Positions 10,331 to 21,985 of a DNA stretch of 64,000 nucleotides are shown piece after piece (position 1 is the first letter of the stretch; each line of letters begins with the position of its first letter). A program made the position numbers and the translations under genes. The notes beneath the pieces were generated by a model that worked only from the letters and a program-made list of their open reading frames with translations, did not search any database and was not told where the DNA came from. Source of the DNA: Cytidiella melzeri (lineage: Eukaryota; Basidiomycota; Agaricomycetes; Polyporales; Irpicaceae); NCBI GenBank assembly GCA_022592445.1, contig JABYQR010000003.1, forward strand, positions 186,001 through 250,000, given 5' to 3'.

Positions 10331-13300
10331 CTACCACATCGTTGACTGCGCGGTATTGGTGGGAGCGTGTTCGAATGTAAATGCAAAAGGGTTGTCAAGT
10401 AAAAAGGCATAAAGAGCGGGGTCGGGGTCAGCGGAGTTCTTGAGGAACTCCAGGAAGTTGCGTCGCGGCCGGCGATACCGAGTACATTGGTTCAGGATGT
10501 GCATGCGCGATTGTAAGACGTTGCATTGGTCGCAGCGAGTGGCTTCGGCAGGGAAGAATCGCGAGCGGTACTCTCCAGTGGGTGCGTGATTAAGAATAGC
10601 TCGAGCTGCCCGAGCAACCAGCGCGTTTGTGGTGAAGCGAGAGGGGAACTTTCCGCCTTTGTGGGTATTGGGGGCGAGCGGTTGTCGTCCGCATAAAAAG
10701 TTGTGGCCTCGGTATGCAGGTTGTTTGCACATGTTTGCCCACGCAGCAGCTGCGCGAATCTTGGCCGTTTTCCTGGTCCATGCGACTGAGGTGAAAGGTA
10801 TAGGATTGGGGTTTGCTAGTGCCTCTCGGGCCTGCTGGTCCACCGACTCGTTTTGTTCGACGCCCACGTGTCCCGGACACCAATGAATGTGGAGGTGCGC
10901 TGCAGGATTGAGAGAGAACCATGCGCGTAGTCGGCTGGTTATGCTGATGGATATAGCTTGGGCAGAGTGCGGTTCGACCTTGAGAAGAGTGGTTATAGCA
11001 GATTCGCTATCGCAGAAGACGTGGAGGTCGGTGGTGGTGGTGTTGATGCCGCGCGCAATGCAAGCGGCTAAGGCTAAGAGTTCGGCATCGAAAGACGTGG
11101 CGTTGGAGTATGTGAATGCCATGGATGCGACAAGGGCCCTTCCAACGTACAAACGGTATGCGGCTGCGGCAACGTCCGGAGTTCCTGTGCGTGCTGACCC
11201 GTCCGAGAAGGCGAAGGTAGTTAATGGGGAGTTGACTAAACGATTGATAAAAGACTGTTTATTTTCTAACCAAGATTTAAAGGCGTCAGAAGATTTCTTA
11301 GGATGATTAAGAATGAAAGAAATGCGCGACTCAAAGATGTCTATTACTCTATTTCCGGGTTGTATTTCGGGATGTGAATGACTGATAGGTTCGAGATTGG
11401 GTGTGGCGGCTTGGTGATGGAGTTGGAGGGGTAGGTGCGAATGAGGGAGTATGTTATGAACGGGGAATCCGATGGAATGAGATGTGTTGCGACTCGAGTT
11501 GGGAGTGGCAGCGATGGTGACGAGATGACTTGGGGGGAGGCATTGAGTGCGAAGGACGGATATGTCAAAAATCTTTCGGAGGTGGAGGCGGATCGGAAGG
11601 AGACCAGCGAGGATCTCCATTCCACTGATGGGAGATGTGCGGAATGCGCCCAATATCCACCTTGCGGCAGTCGACTGGGCTTGTGAGAGGGTTGATATGA
11701 GAGCTTTTTGAGGTTTGCGAGGGTTGAACCAGAGGCGAAATCCGTATGTGAGGATGGGGCGGACACAGGAAATGTACAGAAGGCGCTTTTGTGCTGGAGC
11801 GAGGCCGCGATTGGAGTTCCCCAGCATGGGGTATCCTCGTACCGTGCTGAGGGCCTTTGTGGCGTAGAAGCGAACATGATACTTGAAGTTCAAATGAGAA
11901 TCGAAGAAGAATCCGAGATAACGCCAGATGTGTTTGGGGGAAAGAGTAACCGACGAATTATCGATGGAGACAGAAAGGGAGGGTAAAGGTCCATTGTACC
12001 TAGGAAGAGGAAAGTGTGCGAGTTCGAGTTTATCTAATTCAAGGATGATCCCTATGCGAGCGAATATTTTTGTGATGTCAAGGTAAAGGTTTTTAAGAAT
12101 AAAGACGTTTGTGCCAAGAGAATCAGAAGAAATGGCGAGGGTACCGTCGTCGACAAAGAATAAAAGCAATAGACGTAGAATGGAACTCGGGGTGGGTAAA
12201 AGTTTTGAAATGGCAAAGAGCGCAGGTGTGATGGCTAGCGCAGAGAAGGGAGGGGAGAGGCATGAGCCTTGGCCTACGCCAACGGTACAGTTCACCGGAC
12301 CAGACAGTTTCTCTGCCCATCGGAACTGGGTGGTGCGATTGGCAAGGTATGCGGCCATGAGTTCGCACAGCGAAGAGTGGAACCCTAGTCGTCGGAGAAT
12401 GGCGATGAGTAGCTGATGGTTTATGGAAGGGAAGAACTGCGCTATGTCCATGGCGAGACACGACGAGTGCAGGCCAGCCGCTCGAGCCACCCGAAGGTGA
12501 TGCACAAGGAGAAGGCCCGCGTCGTCTGTGGAGTGGTGGCGAACTCCTCCACATTGAGAGGGGTGTAGGAGTTGGAAGCGTACGCAATCGTATTGCATGC
12601 GATTGGCAATCATCTTTTCCATGAGCTTGCCCATGCAACTCAGGAGGACGATCGGGCGGTATGCCTTCAACACCGAATAGTCCGTCTTCTTGGGCTTTGG
12701 GATGACGACCGTGATTGAGGACTTGAACTGTGAGGGCCAAAAACCATTAGTGATGCATGCATTGAACACAGATAGGATGTACGCTTCAATTTTGCGATCA
12801 GCCACGAGGGTCTTGATCATTGACCAAGTGAGGTGGTCTGGGCCCGGCGCTGAGCGGGAAGAGGTTGTTGCCAGGCACTCCTTCAATTCCTGTCGGGAGA
12901 AGGGGGGGAAGGGTCATTCATCCCGCTGTTCGAGTGCCTCGACGATGGACAAGTCGACAGGTCGGTCCTGTGCTGAGTAGAACTGATCTGAGCACCCCCT
13001 CACGAACTCGTCGAAAGAGGAGAAGGTGGCTCCATCGCTTCCCTTGATGTGGGACAGCGTTGAAATGGGACGTGGTTTGGCCCAGGCGGTGAGGTCCCAT
13101 ACACGTTTCTTGGCCGCCATATCGGCAATGATGCTGTCAAAGTGCTGGCGTTTGGCCTTTCGTACCGCTCGAAAGAAGGCCCAGCGGTCCTCTTGTAGTC
13201 CAGAATGGCGGAACACCCTAAGTGCCTCACGGCACTCCTCATTCCACCAAGGTTTTGAGTGGTTGGAGATGCGCGGTTTTGTCGCGTGTTTTTCAAAAGC

Positions 13301-14197
13301 TTCCTGTATGGAATCGAAAAAGAGCGTTAGCGAATGTTCAATGTCTTCAGAAGATGAGAGGGAGTCGTTGACGCGCGAATGTGCAGCGTCAAGGATATTG
13401 AGGATGAACTCAGTCTCCGCGTCTGAGTTGGGTGTGATGCGCGGGAAGGCGATGTGCTCTGGTACGGTGGGTATGTCAATGGCAAGGATGGCATGATCCG
13501 ACCCCATGCGCATGTCAGTATCGATTGTAAGGGCCGTCAGTGGGTGGTTAACCATTGCGGACTCAATCCACGCAAGATCAATGACCGAGGGTGCAAAACC
13601 GCGCCTATGCAGAAAGTGCGTGTGGACGTCTGGTGCGTTCAGCAGGGACACGCCAATGTCCGGCATGAAGTCTATGAGGTCTTGTGCATGTCGTTCGTCT
13701 TGTCGTCCTGTCTCCCAAAGCATGTGATGGAGGTTGAAGTCGCCTGCTACCAGAGTGAAAGCAGGGAGGCGGTGTGTGGCGAGGAGAGCGTGAGTGGCGT
13801 CGTGGGTGTCAGGATGACTGTAGACGTTAAGAAAGAACCTCTCCTCGTGACCGAAGGTGAGAGAGAAGCATAGAAGGTGGGGGTGTGATATTATGTCATG
13901 TCGAGTGCGCGGGTTGGACCCAGCCCACCTGCGATTGACGTAACAGGCTACCCTAGCCTGGCGGATGTCGGTGACTTCGAGGAGAAGCCAGTCTGTGGAT
14001 TGTGCTTGCGTCCCAAAGTACTCATCGCCCTGGGGGTTGGTAGGTGAAGGAGTCCGTTTTAAAACAGAGTACGAAGGTTCTTGGATGAAGATGGCATCAG
14101 CTCGAATAAAGTGCTGCAGCACCGCTGTGGTATTATTAGCTGTATGATTTGCATTAAAAGAAATTACCCTGAATGTATTCTGTGTCTCGGTGGTCAT
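10331..14197 (-). pseudogene. LINE ORF2: endonuclease - reverse transcriptase - RNase H, one internal stop
   Basis: The ATG at 14197 opens an AP-type endonuclease (ISFNANH, the metal-binding Glu in IFIQEPSY, AGDFNLHH and a terminal SDHAIL motif). A TGA at 12914-12916 interrupts it. The same frame then continues as reverse transcriptase: SAPGPDH, AYRPIVLLSCMGKLMEK, and FVDDG, equivalent to the catalytic YxDD box. RNase H follows (FSDGSA, the Glu in FDAELLAL, CDSESA, HWCPGHVGVEQNE), then a C-terminal CDQC...H...C zinc motif, to the stop at 10331. The total is about 1,288 codons. The stop could come from CGA (C-to-T at CpG) or from TGG; a restored reading is not attempted. Apart from this codon no frameshift is visible, so inactivation looks recent. 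Confidence 0.9.
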
Positions 14198-14207
14198 GTT
14201 GGAATTA

Positions 14208-16040
14208 CTACATCATTCTGCCGAGGCTAGGGCCTTGTCGGCCCATGCCAATGCGCGTGGTTTGCCTGGTCTGTGGGACCTGGCGGACGTCATTGTGTGG
14301 TGTTCGGCGGGCTGGTTGCATGGCTGGTTGGTGGCTATGAATCCATTCTCGGTCGCGGCGGTGCTGGAAGAATGAGCAGTCAGCTGAGTCGGCTCGGTGA
14401 GGCTCACCGCAGTTGAAGCACTTGGTGGGCGCAAGGGGTGCCATGTGCTTGTGGTTTCGCTCGTCATGAGGCTGTGCGCACACAGGGCATCTTACCACCT
14501 GTGAGCGGCATATGTCGGCAGGGTGACCCCATCGCTGGCAAATCGCGCAGCGTGGGGTTGCTGGTCGAAAGTTCTGCGCCTGGATTGCCCGGCAAGCTGC
14601 CCCGTTCAGGTACACCACTTGGCGCATGATCTGTTGCATACATCGCGAAGTTGAGCTGTCGTAAAAGTCAGCGAACACGGTTCCATAGGATGACCCCTTG
14701 GTGATCTGAATGCGGGGATTACCAATCATTGTGACTCCCTCCCAAGCGTATTGGCTCAGAAGGGCATTCTTGATCTGTTGGACAGATTCGTCAGATGATG
14801 CATTGGCTGGATCAGAAAACGGGACGCGACGGTAGAGTGTACCGTTGCGGAAGCGGAACTTGGAGCATATAGGGGTGGCTCCGTTCAGACCCTTGCATGC
14901 CCTCCAGAATGATTCTATGACTGCCTCTGTTCCCTCGCAGGGCGACGTGCGGAACTGTAGCTGCAGGGCGTTGTTGATCCACCGCACAAAAAGAACGCTT
15001 GGGGCGTCGTGAGGGAGTTGTCCCGTCATCTTAGCCTCTTCGTATACAATTGAGAACTCGCTGAGGAGCTTTGAATTGTTAGGTATCTCGGAAACATTAA
15101 CTGTACCACTCATTGATTTCACCGTGATAACTTTTGACGCGTTGCGAGGGGCGTGCCGCGGCACAGCACGGTTGGGCTGAGCTGGCACCAGCTTGGTGGC
15201 CATCGTGAGCAGCGCTTCTGCTGGAGCATTGGGCATGGCAGAGGCGAGGGCGGATGTTATGTTGAGAAGAGTGTTGGCCGGGCGGGATTTGGCGACTTGT
15301 GCGTACGAGGGGGCCGGTCGGTTAGCAATGGGAATGGGAGGGGGGTTGTGAGCCGGGGCGAAAGGAAGCGTGGTCTGAACTGTGTGGTGCGTTGGTACTC
15401 CCCCTACTCGGAAAGGACGTTGAGTGGTACCCAGCACGTGTGCCGGGCGCAGTGTCTGTGGAGAGTGCTGGGGAGAGGAGATGGTGGGAGGTGCAACCGC
15501 AGCTGAGGTGTTGCGAGAGGACGGGGCAGTGACTGAACGTTGGATGGACAGTTCGTCGTCGACAGTGTTATTCCACTGATTGACGAGACTTCGCAGATTA
15601 TTAAAGATAGGAAGGATGGTGTTGTCGAAGGCCCTGGGTTGCCTTGCGAGGTCGCGGATGCGGTGCATGACCATTGGTTCGGTCAAGAAGGCTGCGGGAG
15701 TAGAGAGGGTGGCGGCGAATACCGGGAGAGACTCACTGATCTGGCCCTCACTTTCGTACGGCAAGAATGCGTTGTAGGGAGCCTCAGGGGAGACGTCGTC
15801 CCCCCACAGATCTGCGTCCTCTTCGATGGAGGTCAGCCCAGATTGGTCTGGTTGAGGAGGCTGAGGAGCGAAGTTGGTTGGAGGAATGTGGGGCGGGTTA
15901 TAATATGGGACAGGGGCTGCCCCAGGGACTACCGGCTGATTAAACTCAACTGGAGTGCCTGCGGGCGGCTGGGTAAGGTACTCGAGAGATTGTTGAGACG
16001 GGGGTAAATTCATGTCTGCGTCTGGTAGAACGCCAGACAT
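14208..16040 (-). CDS. LINE ORF1: gag-like nucleic-acid-binding protein
   Basis: An open frame of 610 codons starts at an ATG at 16040. The first half is proline-rich and probably disordered. The middle (about residues 300-460) is the RNA-binding part of fungal LINE ORF1 proteins. The C-terminal part has zinc knuckles: CAICQRWGHPADIC (C-x2-C-x4-H-x4-C), CPVCAQPH and CFNCGEPH. It likely coats the element RNA to form the particle that carries ORF2 protein to the nucleus. Its stop (TAG at 14210-14208) lies ten bases before the ORF2 ATG, a spacing that suggests termination-reinitiation. The frame is intact. Confidence 0.88.
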   Translation of the reverse strand: MSGVLPDADMNLPPSQQSLEYLTQPPAGTPVEFNQPVVPGAAPVPYYNPPHIPPTNFAPQPPQPDQSGLTSIEEDADLWGDDVSPEAPYNAFLPYESEGQISESLPVFAATLSTPAAFLTEPMVMHRIRDLARQPRAFDNTILPIFNNLRSLVNQWNNTVDDELSIQRSVTAPSSRNTSAAVAPPTISSPQHSPQTLRPAHVLGTTQRPFRVGGVPTHHTVQTTLPFAPAHNPPPIPIANRPAPSYAQVAKSRPANTLLNITSALASAMPNAPAEALLTMATKLVPAQPNRAVPRHAPRNASKVITVKSMSGTVNVSEIPNNSKLLSEFSIVYEEAKMTGQLPHDAPSVLFVRWINNALQLQFRTSPCEGTEAVIESFWRACKGLNGATPICSKFRFRNGTLYRRVPFSDPANASSDESVQQIKNALLSQYAWEGVTMIGNPRIQITKGSSYGTVFADFYDSSTSRCMQQIMRQVVYLNGAACRAIQAQNFRPATPRCAICQRWGHPADICRSQVVRCPVCAQPHDERNHKHMAPLAPTKCFNCGEPHRADSADCSFFQHRRDREWIHSHQPAMQPARRTPHNDVRQVPQTRQTTRIGMGRQGPSLGRMM

Positions 16041-16235
16041 GATGTATTAAAGGGATCCGAGACTTTAAAGGAATAAGCTTATAACACGAGATTTAAGGAA
16101 TAGAGGGGTAATTAGGGTATTATAAGAGGAACACGAGCGATTAAGGGAAAGGGGAGGGGAATGGTGGCGAGGGAAGCATTATGCTTGAGCGTGGGAATTT
16201 TCCTGGTGGTGGTGGTACGGGTTCAAGAAGCGGCG

Positions 16236-16249
16236 TATGCATGCCGTTC
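16236..16249. repeat. LINE target-site duplication, 5' side
   Basis: TATGCATGCCGTTC adjoining the LINE 5' end; partner of 10175-10188. Confidence 0.75.
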
Positions 16250-18071
16250 ACATCCTGAGCAATCTTCTCCGTACAAGAAGCAAGAACGGGAGCCCTTCTA
16301 TCTTACCCGTTGTCTTCAGCGAGAGCTGTCCGATACAGCGATACGCGAACGCAGCGTGGAAGCCCACACGCTGTGGCGACTGAGCAGCCATCGTTGACCT
16401 GTTCCACTGAGCGGCGGGAATGCACAGCCTCTCCTCGTTGTGGGTGAGCCATGCACAGCGCTCCTGATCCACAAGAGATGAAGGACTGGTTCTTATGGAG
16501 TTGCAAAACTGTCTCCTTGGTTCACTATCACGCTCGTACTGATGCCGGGTTACTTGCCTTACAGTGCTGGGCCATGGCATGACCAGGGAGAGTGGGTCTT
16601 TGAGAGTGATTTCATCTTGGCGTGGGCTCGCGCAGGACTTTCCAGGGTAATCTATACAAGTGATGTCCTTCTCTGTCAAGCAATCGTGGGAATAAGCGCT
16701 GAGATGAGCGAAAGAGACACTCCTCGTCGGTGTCACTCGTGCACTATCGCACAGACAAGCTCACCATGTGGACTTACGTACGGGCGGTGAGCTTTTTGTA
16801 CTGATCAGTGAAATGTAGCTGATACTGCTGCCATGACTGTATTCCTTCTACCTAGTTGCATTATCAGATGGCCAATAGTCGTGATTACGCGACCATAGCA
16901 CGCATTCTGTCGTGCATTTCCTCACGAAGAACTGCAACATCCCTGCTCAAAGCTGGATACAGTACGTGGTGCAAGCGGGGCATGCTATGTACGAGGTGCC
17001 GTCCGTTACATACCAGTACGGGGTGTGCTACCACGCAAGCCCGTATACCTGTCGCTACACGCTATCATTCGTCTGTCGGACGCGGGGAACTTGCATACGT
17101 ACCTGTAGGCTGTGTTGGTCTGGAATCGCAAGCCTCATACTACTAACACTCGGAATATACAGATCCAGCGGTCTTCCACGCGGTCAAACGATTTCGAACT
17201 TCCAAAGTGCTCAACATTAAGGCCAAAAGAGCACGCGACCAAGTGTACTGTACCGGGGGGAGGCGACAAAAGATGTCTCGGAGAATACCGATGAGCTTCA
17301 GTAACAGCACTCGGAATTGGGTGTTGGTTTATGCGCTAAGTCTCATTGGGAGGGACCTCACCTCGCCGCACTGGTCACCGAGGGTTGAGCTCGCCCCGTT
17401 TCCGCTAGATCTCAAGAGTGAGTGGCTCCTCTGGCCTATATCGACGTATTGTTCAAAGAATATCGAACAGTGAGAGAGGACTACATCATCAAGTCCTATA
17501 GTGACCGCGGCCAGATTGGGAAGACCCATGTGGGTCATCCTGTTTTTGCTTTTCACAACGCCGACCCGCAGTTCGGGAACAATACCGTGTGTTGCAAAGG
17601 GCTTAATCCGGTCAACCAGGTCCAGGCTTAAGCAGTCTACGGACTTCCTAGCAATAATAATACTGGTGCAAGATATGTTGACGCCAGAAGGTTCTCGCAT
17701 TCATCCAACAAACGGAGGTCAGTGGACTGGTAGCACCGAAATCTGCGTTGGTTCACTTCGCACTCTTGACTCAGAAGACCGCTACTCACCCATATGGCAG
17801 ACCTAGGCCATTCAAAGTCCTCCCCGGAAGAATCACCGCTCCTATCTGCAAACGGGCCTCATGATACCAGATTGTATACGCTCGCGTTTGGACGTCGCCT
17901 TATCTCGCATTCTTGGAGCGCTTATTCTATAACGAATAGTATCCAGTCTTGAAGTGCTGTTTCCAGCATCGAACGTACAAAAGGGACACCTGCTCATCGA
18001 TGCAATGTGCTGACCCCTTCCTCTCGCAAATCCCCTTCCGCACACGAGTTCTGAGCTTTGGCTTCACCGCT
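16250..18071. other. Intergenic, no gene recognised
   Basis: About 1.8 kb of roughly balanced base composition between the LINE and the OPT transporter. Frames are short and lack domains or coherent splicing. The last few hundred bases presumably hold the transporter promoter, but no clear TATA box is seen. Confidence 0.4.
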
Positions 18072-21000
18072 ATGGCTCACTTCCAGTCAGAAAGGGACGT
18101 GGACTTTTCCCCCACCGCAGATCTACCCGTTCTTCGCGATGATCAAGGGTACATCGACGAGAAGAAGACCTCAGACAACTCGTCAAACGTTGTCGCCGAA
18201 AAATTCGACACAACCTACGACAAAAGCTCCTCCATCGAAGATGCCTATGAAGGCCAGGTAGAGGGTGTAACCTACGTGAACGGAGAGCCCGTTATCAGGA
18301 CCGGAGAAGATGTCTCCAATTTCCTCTTTGATGTACGCGATGACGGAGATCCCGCTCTCACTCTCCGATCCCTTGTTCTTGGGACCGTTTTCGCAGGTCT
18401 GGGCGCGGCCCTGTCTCAGGTTTTTGTCTAATGCCACTAAGTATCAATCATACGCCGTTAATATCTGACTTCTCACTTTGACCAGATTTATACTTTCAAG
18501 CCTATCCAGGTCGGCGTGTCCACTGTCTTCCTGTTACTGCTCATCTACACCATTGGTAACGCATGGGCAGTCATTCTTCCGCGCTCGTCATGGGTATCAG
18601 GCACTCGGTTTGCTCGACTCGGTCCCGTCTTTAATTTCATCAATCCAGGATCGTTCGGGCTCAAAGAGGTACGCTTCTGTTTCGTGACGTGAAGAGAAAC
18701 GTTTGTATTCAAACAATTGGTAGCACGTTATTTCTACCCTCGTTGCCTCCACCGCTGCTGGGGGTAGCAGCGCCGTTCAGAATTTTGCAGTTCAGAGAGT
18801 AAGGACCCACGCAATCTCTCGGATACCTCCATTCTCAACAATGTCTCTTCCCAGCTGTACTACGACACCGACGTACATGCTACTACGGCCGTTCTTGCAA
18901 CATTCTCTACCGCCTGCTTTGGGTAGGTGGTTCCAATGTTTTTCTCTCCTCCCCATACTCACTGCTGATATCAGCTATGGACTCGTCGGTCTTCTCCGAC
19001 CCTTAACCGTCTACCCCTCCGAGATGGTCTACTGGTCCAACCTGCCTACAGTGTCCATCTTCCAAGCTCTTCACTTCGACACTCATGGTAACGCCAAGCG
19101 TGTCAAAGTCTTTTGGACAGCATTTACTGGGATGTTTGTGTACGAAGTCATCCCAGCCTACATCTTCCCCCTCCTAAACGGAGTCAACATTGTCTGCCTG
19201 GCTACGCAAAAGGCTCCCACAGGCGCGCGGAATGTCATCACAAACTTGTTCGGTGGAACAGACGGTAACGAAGGCCTTGGTTTCTTCAGCTTTGGCTTCG
19301 ATTGGCAGTACATCACTTCGGGCGCCATGAGCTTACCACTTCTTCAACAAGGTCAGTCGTTACAGTGGCGTCAGTCTGGAAGAGGCTTGATGCTATCGAC
19401 CACACACAGCAAACTCCTGGGTTGGCATTGGTCTCTGTTACGTTGTAGTGATGGGTATCTACTATTCCGACGCATGGAACGTGAGCATGTTTGTCGATAG
19501 CCACTGGTAGAGGATGCTTACGGCTACGAATGCTCGCCAGTCTCTGGCCTTCCCGATGCTTTCTACCTCTCTCTTTGCTCAGAATGGCACTCGCTACCCG
19601 CAGAAGGCGGTCTTTGGCCCTACATTCACCCTAAACGAGACCGCTCTCCAAGAAATTGGTCTTCCAGCACTCACAGGTAAATACTTACCGTCACGCTGAT
19701 CTTAATCATTCTGTGGATCTCATCTTGCCTAAACCAGGCTCTAACGCATGGGCCAACCTCACGCAAAACCTCGCCATTGGTGCTCTTGTCGCGCACACCG
19801 TTTTGTTCTGGGGCCCCCACGCCATCAAGTCCTTCAAGCAGGCCAAAACCGGCACTCAACCCGACAGACACTACAAGGTGCGCGCTATTGATCTGTTGTG
19901 ATGACGGCATGAACCTGAACCATCATGCACATTCAGGCCATGCAAAAGTACGATGAGGCACCATGGTACTGGTATGCTGGCTTATTGGTTCTCTCCTTCT
20001 TTGCCGGTAAGCAGACGATATTACCTTCATCGTGCCATCATGCTGATGGAAATGAACCTATGCAAGGCTTGATTGTCGTGCTAAAGGGCGAGACAACGCT
20101 GCCACCGTGGGCATACATCATCGCTTTGCTCCTAGGCCTCGTTGTCACTCCGTTTTCGACACTCCTCTTTGCACGGGCAGGTAACGGTGTTGCTACAAAT
20201 CAGCTCATGAAGATGGTAGCTGGTGCTATCAACCCTGGCAAGCCAGTGGCGAACCTTTACGTACGTGCAGTGCCTAGAGGCTATGTCCCGCCGATTAAAA
20301 TCTAACGCCTAATACCGACTTCCAGTTCTCCATGTGGAGCCATGATGTTGTTTCTACTTCTATTGGTCTCGCAGGAGACCTCAAGATGGGCCAGTATCTC
20401 AAGATCCCTCCTCGTGTCATGTTCTTGACACAGGTGTGGGGAACCATTCTCGGAGCTGTCGTAAACTATGGTGCGCTGCTAGCTCTGAAGTTATCTTCCT
20501 GAATCCTTTTCTGATCGTGTTCCGTTTTTATAGTGGTCATGGTGTCCGTTGTCGATGCCCAGCGTGAAATTTTGCTCGATCCCGTCGGAACGAATGTCTG
20601 GGTAGGTGTATTTCAGCCCAGCCGGCTCTTGTAATCAGCCGCTCACTTTCATGTGCTCTGTAAAGTCTGGCCAAGCCCCTCAAAGCACCAACAGCGCTGC
20701 TGTGACATGGTCCCTCGCGAAACAGCTCTACGGTCCCAGTGGTCCGTACTTCATCATCCCTATGAGTTTGCTCGTCGGATTGGTTCCTACTACCATCCAA
20801 TGGTTCATCGGCAAGGTAAGCTACATTGGCTTATGACAGTATCGCCATCCATACCGATCCTTTGATGACTGAATAGCGCTGGCCCAAGATTGGGCCTTTC
20901 CGAGTCGACGCAATCTCGCTTCCTATCATTTACTCTGTAGGTCTTCTCCGACACAATCGATTTTCGACATCACTAACGCCCGGACTTTTTTTCTTCCTAG

Positions 21001-21282
21001 TACACCGCCTACCTTACCGCAGGTGTCAATTCTACCGTCATCAGCACGATCATCGTCGGAGTCATCTCTCAAGTATGGCTTCGTCGGTATCACCCTGGAT
21101 GGTACAAAAAATACAACTATATTCTCGGCGGTGCCCTCGACGGCGGTGCCCAAGTCATGGTTTTCATACTTTCGTTTGCTGTGTACGGTGCGTCTGGAGT
21201 CGAGAAGCCTTTCCCAGTGTGGTGGGGCAACCCTGGCCAGGGTAATGTGGATTATTGCAACGGCAATGGTGCTCTGGATTAA
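18072..21282 (+). CDS. Oligopeptide transporter, OPT family
   Basis: At least a dozen exons join in frame from the ATG at 18072 to the TAA at 21280-21282. Early junctions were checked: exon 18072-18419, then 18486 onward, each phase 0. The N-terminus is a ~115-residue cytosolic acidic region, followed by many hydrophobic segments. OPT signatures are FNFINPGSFGLKEH (the NPG motif), YPSEMVYWSNLPT, FDWQYI, QYLKIPPRVMF and a C-terminal WWGNPGQGN. These proteins import small peptides or related compounds with protons across the plasma or vacuolar membrane, about 14-16 spans being usual. No stop or frameshift was seen. Substrate cannot be told from sequence. The transglutaminase-like gene follows on the same strand about 700 bases away. 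Confidence 0.92.
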
Positions 21283-21985
21283 GAAGGGTTTGTAATATTA
21301 ACGACGCTTGTATTTGCTCTCGTGTCTTCTATGGTTGCGTTTCATTCAATCATTGGGAATGATGAGGGTCTCTGACTTCGCTTGTCGTGTCGATTTCCTT
21401 GAGCGTTTACTTATTCTTTTTTTCTCAAATTGCAATCGAACCTGATTGTATGTGTACAATATACACCCTGCCTGCATCGCCATTGTTACTGTGAGCTTGC
21501 CAATATCTAATCACGCGTCAAGAGACTCGGACTCGAGTCCTAGCGAGTACATCTTTCCTTTCCAGAGAACTCAAACATGCTGTCTTAGATCTCGCCTGGG
21601 AAATACACTGGTTTGATGCGCTGTACTTCAAATGACTAGAGCGGGAGGGTGTACGGTATCAGTGTTGGTCTTCACACAGTAGTATGCATGTGACGGCGTT
21701 GAAATTGACTCTGATTCGGAACTTGAAGAGGCAAATGTAGTCTACAGTAAAATACCAGCAGCTATCAATCGGGTGGGCACAATTCGTCAATGCTCACCGT
21801 GGAAAATCCATTGCACCCCTCTCCATGTGCTGGGCTCCTGAAGTATGTTGACGGTATGTACTATGCGCGCTCAGTTCTACTCATCAGTGTATCAATGATG
21901 GATCTCGATCGGGTCGAACTGTCCTTGAGAATTGTCCTTGCAAATATTCAGTTTGAACTCGTACCACCACCAAAACCAGGCCGCA
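21283..21985. other. Intergenic between OPT and transglutaminase-like gene
   Basis: Contains the OPT 3' region and the promoter of the next gene; no ORF or RNA gene recognised. Confidence 0.4.

Larger units (their letters stand above)
10189..16235 (-). mobile_element. Tad-like LINE (non-LTR retrotransposon), ~6.05 kb, near full length
   Basis: On the minus strand the order is a ~195-base leader, ORF1 (gag-like with zinc knuckles), ORF2 (endonuclease, reverse transcriptase, RNase H, terminal zinc motif) and a 16-base A-tail, seen as T at 10189-10204. TATGCATGCTGTTC at 10175-10188 and TATGCATGCCGTTC at 16236-16249 match 13 of 14 bases and flank the element, as expected for target-primed reverse transcription. 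The gag-like ORF1 followed by an APE-endonuclease/RT/RNase H ORF2 fits the Tad/I-like clades of fungal LINEs. The insertion lies immediately outside the solo LTR. Confidence 0.88.

Noticed and set aside
10887..13873. Several plus-strand frames of 80-156 residues
   Set aside because: They are antisense shadows of LINE ORF2, whose domains are unmistakable on the minus strand.
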